Made by a program: the position numbers and the translations under genes. From Megalonaias nervosa (lineage: Eukaryota > Mollusca > Bivalvia > Unionida > Unionidae), in assembly GCA_016617855.1 (NCBI GenBank), contig JAECUM010001124.1, positions 82,856 to 146,855 on the forward strand: DNA of 64,000 nt, written 5' to 3'. The notes under the pieces were generated by a model. It made no database searches, was not told the origin of the DNA, and worked only from the letters and a program-made list of their open reading frames with translations. The stretch's first letter is position 1. The number at the start of each line of letters is the position of its first letter. Positions 60,274 through 64,000 of this stretch are shown here, in pieces.

Positions 60274-60768
60274 ATGGAGCAAGGCGTGTTCCACAAACAT
60301 CCCATCATTTAAAATTATGAAGCGTCTTGTGATGGTGTCATCAGACACTGTCAACGAAAAAAACCAGTCGGTCATGTTAGTAAAATTGGTTATCTCGGAT
60401 TCCGTGTTGGAGATAAATATTATTGCTCCCATAGATTCGTATTTGAATGTTTTCATGGGATCATCGAAGAAGGACTTGTAATTAATCATATTGACGGTAA
60501 TAGACAAAATAACTCTTTATGTAATCTTGAAGTTGTTACACAAAGTCAGAATTCTACACTTGGAAACACCGGCATTAATTCTAAAATTCCTAGATCGGTT
60601 ATATCTACAAATACAGATACTGGTGAAGAAATAATTTTTCCATCAACGAATGCAGCTGCCAGATATTTTGGTATTTGCCGTGCTTCAATATATTATGTTG
60701 CAAATAACATTACCAGATCAGCTTATTCAGTTAAATACGATCAAAGAATTACATTCCGGTATATATAA
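60274..60768 (+). pseudogene. HNH endonuclease with NUMOD1-like C-terminus
   Basis: A + frame shows YLGFRVGDKYYCSHRFVFEC, NHIDGNRQNNSLCNLEVVT (His-Asn catalytic core) and FPSTNAAARYFGICRASIYY, which matches the NUMOD1-type DNA-binding helix. The N-terminal part is separated by a frame change at an A-run near 60,311. From 60,490 onward the gene lies within the right inverted arm and is repeated at 54,461-54,738. Free-standing HNH/NUMOD proteins are homing-type nucleases of phages and giant or Polinton-like viruses. It may have helped create the breakpoint that gave the inverted repeat, which is speculation. Confidence 0.75.
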
Positions 60769-60774
60769 TAAAGA

Positions 60775-61317
60775 GAGATAAATCCGTCATCGTTGATAGA
60801 GCAATCAAGTATTTGTCTTCCTTTTTTTTTTTTTGTTATTGCTTCTATATATTCAGTGATAAGAATCCGTCCCCATCACTGATAGAGTAATTGAGCAGCT
60901 TGGTACTACATTCTAATCGTAATGTTTAAATATCTCTCCGGTCCACACTTTTTAACTAGAAGTATTAATTGCAGAAAATATATCCTCAAACAGAACATAA
61001 AAACCTCAGCCGTGATATTATATTGTACACATATAGATCGCAGCAGACGACACTATAATAAATGAATCTACGCAGTTCTGCAGCGGGCGGAATATACCAG
61101 AACAATATCGATCCAGTGCATTTACTAACACAGAGTTCTGTCCGTAACAGTGTTACAGTGTTTTAATAAAACAGAAATATATAAAATTGCAGAATTTATT
61201 CAGAAACAGAATATTATTTCGGTATAGGGATTTGCCGTCCGTGACATTGTCGGTGACACAGTCACTGGTGAGACAGTGTGAATATTTATATACTTAAATT
61301 TAACTGTATATTTGTAG
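60775..61317. other. Noncoding inner part of the right arm
   Basis: Partner of 53,913-54,460, with several indels and substitutions. It contains a T-run (60,820-60,835) and the direct repeats near 61,240-61,280. No gene was seen. Confidence 0.55.
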
Positions 61318-61410
61318 AGCTCCGATGGCCGTGTGGTTAAGGCATCCGAACAACGTTCGGAGAGCGGATCCACTAATGTAGACTCTCTGCGTGTTGGAGT
61401 CTCCAAAAAT
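61318..61410 (+). ncRNA. tRNA-like region with A-box and B-box-like motifs, right arm
   Basis: This is the right-arm copy of the tRNA-like region, on the + strand, with the A box at about 61,325-61,336, the 5-bp stem and 7-nt loop at about 61,345-61,361, and the B-box-like GTTGGAGTCTCC near 61,398. Sequence identity with the left copy appears complete over this interval. Confidence 0.45.
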
Positions 61411-61717
61411 GCTAAAGATATATTATCTTGCATTCGGCGACAGATGCTATTAATTGGGGGAACCAGGAGAATTTCCTCGAAATCCACAACAGACCAAATA
61501 CACTCTCCTATCATACCACCCTTGTGGTGGGTGATCTTTTGCACTCCCCGGGGTTTGTGTATGTGGGGAGAGTGTACAAAATCTGTTGGGCGTAGACAAG
61601 GTTCTCCCGTCATCACCATTTGTATATATTCATGTTCATACAATCATCCAATTATATGTTTGTGCCGTCCAAAAAATATCAAAATCATAATCATTTGTAT
61701 ATATTCATACAATCATT

Positions 61718-61790
61718 AAAAAAAAAAAATAAAAAAAAATAAAAAAAAATAAAAAAAAAATCATCTCAAAAACAGTCCTCGCTGAGGACT
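61718..61790. other. A9T array and hairpin, right arm
   Basis: Mirror copy of the left-arm elements: A-runs with single T at a 10-bp period (61,718-61,760) and the hairpin AGTCCTCGCTGAGGACT (61,774-61,790). Confidence 0.65.
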
Positions 61791-61916
61791 ATTACTTTCC
61801 TTTTTATTCAGAATATATTTTTATTTTTATCTGATTCAGAACATATTTTTATATTTATCTGATTCGGAAATACTTTTATTATAATAAAATTTTAATTTTT
61901 ATGAAATTTGGTCAGA

Positions 61917-62215
61917 TTTTCTAAATTTGATGGGCATAATACCCGTCAGTTTGCGAATTCTGTACAGATTTCATGAATTTGATGGGCATAATACCCATCA
62001 GTGTTGGAATTCTGTACAGATTTCATGAATTTGAGGGGTATAATACCCGTAAGTTTGCGAATTCTGTACAGATTCTGTAAAATATTTTATTTTTTATAAA
62101 TATTTATTCTGATTCAGATTTTTTTTTATGAATTTTGTGCAGAATTCATAAATTCTGTACAGATTTTATGAATTTGATGGGCATAATACCCATCAGTTTG
62201 CGAATTCTGTATAGA
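61917..62215. repeat. Four 52-bp repeats with a central dyad, right arm
   Basis: Mirror units: three in tandem at 61,917-62,072 and one at 62,164-62,215. Differences from the left arm are very few (for example one substitution in a dyad and one A more in an A-run). Confidence 0.85.
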
Positions 62216-62347
62216 TTTTATGATTTTGTAAAGTTGTCCCAGCTGATTTTAAACCGTACAAAAAATAATTGTTCTATCATGATACAAAAAAAAATATTTT
62301 ATCCTTGACGTTCTCTTTGACATTTTTTTTTTGCTTGATGTTTTCCG

Positions 62348-62412
62348 CCGTGATGTAATCACGGACTAGGTTACGGCGATGACGCTCTATGAACGTGGAG
62401 ATCTACGATCTC
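62348..62412. terminator. Two hairpins downstream of the penton gene, right arm
   Basis: CCGTGATGTAATCACGG (62,348-62,364) and GAGATCTACGATCTC (62,398-62,412), inverted copies of the left-arm hairpins. Confidence 0.5.
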
Positions 62413-62422
62413 ACATACAGGT

Positions 62423-63838
62423 TTATATCAACGATTCCGACCTAAGATCGAGCAAATGGCCATTTTGGTCAGTAAGTTTGAAATGTATTCGTGATAAGAG
62501 ACGACTGTGACATTTCAGATAAACAACATTGATTGGTTCTGATACAATCAAATAACCTGGAGGAACTTGAGGTGTAAATGAGTAGAGAATGTATCCTTGT
62601 TGGGCCTGATTGGATTTATCAGTGTCCACTTGATAACTGCCGTCGACGACGTCACATACTAGATTTACCGCGATCGTTGATGTGATATTTACGATACCCA
62701 GTGAGACATGACGGTCTTCGTTGTATGGATTATTATTGTATCGGAGAATATTTGGTGGTGGAGTTACTTTTCTCCACGACTCAATGATCGCTGAAAACAT
62801 ATCTGCGATATTAAATTCGATTTTTGGAATAATATTATAATCACGGTATTCTTTTTTTTTATCATTTTTTAAATATTCTTTTATATCGAAACGTGGTGTT
62901 ATAAATTCATCAATACCATATTTTTTAATAAATGCTTTTTCAGTAAATTTAGCGTTTTCATCTATCACATCTATCATATGTGTATAGTCAGATATTACTG
63001 CGTTTAGATGCTTAATTGAATCAATGATATTTTTTTAACGTCTTCGTTGTAATTTTTTGTTAAATCAATAATTAAATTTTTTTACATATTTATGAATTCT
63101 ATCAAATTCATCTATAATCTGTTCAAAATATAAAAAAGGTCTATTATAACCAATATCTTGACCCAATTCGCCTCTAACTTGTATCCGATAAAGATCTGGT
63201 AATAAAAATATTTTTTGTCCATCATCGGCGATAAAATATTCATCAACGTTCCATGGATAATCATTTCTGTATTCAGGTGTTTTTGTAAATTTTTGCTCCG
63301 TCGTCAAAAACTCATCTAGACGTGGTTGTGGCGGACCTTCATATGTTGGTTGAATATCTGTCCATCCCAACACTGATCTAATCGAAGACTGATATATATC
63401 CACGGCGTAGTCCGGCGATAATATTTCGATCGCCGAAGACAACGTTGGCTCGTGGACGGTAATGGCAATCTTTGATTCTTTTTCTGTGATAGATTTAATT
63501 CTGCGTTGGGATTCTTCATTGATCTGTTCTATTTGATAACTTCCCGTTGGAATACTAACTACTTGCCAATCAGGAGTTCCATCATCTTTGTTTTTATTTG
63601 CAAATACTAATGAATTATTCGGTTGTAGTCCACCAAACGACGCTGACCTAATGTTGGGCCAACTATAGTAAACCCGTAATTGCGCTAGACCTATCTCGGA
63701 TGCTGGTATTGCAGTTGGAAAATTAATACTGAATTCAGGCGAAGTTGAACTCGCCGATATCATTGTGGTTCTTACCGGAGCAGTATTAGCGACGATCTGT
63801 TGTAATAATTCCTGCGATCGATGATCGAACGATGTCAT
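62423..63838 (-). pseudogene. Penton-like minor capsid protein, right-arm copy, two frames
   Basis: The start at 63,838 corresponds to the left-arm ATG. The first frame (to 63,065) has no nonsense codon at position 31. It includes IPTGSYQIEQINEESQRRI and SSIRSVLGW, then a segment (YRIQVRGELGQDIGYNRPFL) that differs strongly from the left arm. Frame changes in A-runs near 63,080 and 63,030 separate the C-terminal frame (62,423-62,977, 184 aa), which ends with the same PPGYLIVSEPINV and LTDQNGHLLDLRSE blocks. This copy is less damaged than the left one and has no (AT)n expansion. A capsid vertex role is inferred from the family. Confidence 0.8.
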
Positions 63839-63848
63839 TATTATACTA

Positions 63849-64000
63849 TTATTGTTTAAAATCCTGTTCAGAAATTTTTTCATTAACGACGACGGTGACT
63901 GTGTCACTGACGTTGAATACTTCATTGTATATCTTTATTGCGATACTGAATTCTTCATCGGATATTATTCCGTCATTGAGTGACGAAGAAATCAACGATG
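63849..64000 (-). CDS. Two-TM membrane protein, right-arm copy, 3' end only
   Basis: The last 50 codons of the gene described at 50,823-51,347, inverted. They are identical to the left copy over the visible 150 bp. The 5' part lies beyond the window. Confidence 0.8.
   Translation of the reverse strand, partial: SLISSSLNDGIISDEEFSIAIKIYNEVFNVSDTVTVVVNEKISEQDFKQ

Larger units (their letters stand above)
60490..64000. repeat. Large inverted repeat, right arm
   Basis: This is the inverted partner of 51,196-54,738. The arm runs past the window end. Inner boundary: 60,490, inside the HNH gene. It is nearly identical to the left arm in the outermost 150 bp and the repeat/hairpin/tRNA-like core, and clearly different in the middle of the penton gene. 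Indels occur around 60,830-61,080. Confidence 0.95.

Noticed and set aside
51196..64000. Inverted repeat as a simple assembly duplicate of one sequence
   Set aside because: The arms differ by substitutions, indels, a private AT expansion and a private nonsense codon. A more complex assembly error is still possible.

Overview
The window looks like nuclear DNA of an invertebrate, most likely a mollusc and perhaps a bivalve. It is AT-rich and intron-rich, with simple repeats, tRNA-derived SINEs, and decayed non-LTR and DIRS-like retroelements. The species assignment is inference. No bacterial features were seen.

Positions 1-42,290 hold one host gene on the + strand, spread over about ten short exons with clean GT/AG borders and mostly phase-1 introns. 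It resembles TRANK1 (TPR and ankyrin repeat-containing protein 1), a very large protein with an SF1 helicase-like P-loop domain. Two consecutive exons join exactly inside the Walker A motif. The introns hold a MITE-like element with about 120-bp terminal inverted repeats (3.7-4.5 kb), DIRS-like remnants (about 7.3-9.8, 30.8-32.6 and perhaps 38.6-39.7 kb), two SINEs of one family (19.8-20.1 and 33.2-33.5 kb), a LINE lodged in a duplicated segment (26.4-30.4 kb), a second LINE remnant (43.3-44.5 kb) and many microsatellites.

From about 45.5 kb to the window end, intronless tightly packed genes on both strands form a Maverick/Polinton-like (adintovirus-like) integrated DNA virus. The capsid block (+) has a Gln-rich protein, a pVI/pX-like minor protein, a double-jelly-roll major capsid candidate, a second pX-like protein, an adenain-like protease, a fibre-like protein, a two-TM membrane protein and a penton-like minor capsid protein. 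The replication block (54.7-60.5 kb) has a packaging ATPase N-terminus (-), a zinc ribbon plus phospholipase A2-like protein (+), a retroviral-type integrase (+, broken), a long decayed unit encoding DNA polymerase B, SF1 helicase and HNH (-), a Cys-rich protein (+) and a free HNH/NUMOD-type gene (+).

The striking architecture is a large inverted repeat: 51,196-54,738 is repeated in reverse at 60,490-64,000, where the window cuts it. The arms flank the 5.75-kb replication block. Each arm carries the penton gene, a noncoding core with four 52-bp repeats built on a dyad, hairpins, a T-tract array, a tRNA-like Pol III box region and the 3' end of the HNH gene. The inner boundary cuts the ATPase gene and creates an ATPase/HNH chimeric ORF. 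The noncoding core is nearly identical between arms, while the middle of the penton gene is strongly diverged. Many viral genes carry single stops or homopolymer frameshifts, so this copy is probably inactive, yet the major capsid, fibre and membrane genes are open.
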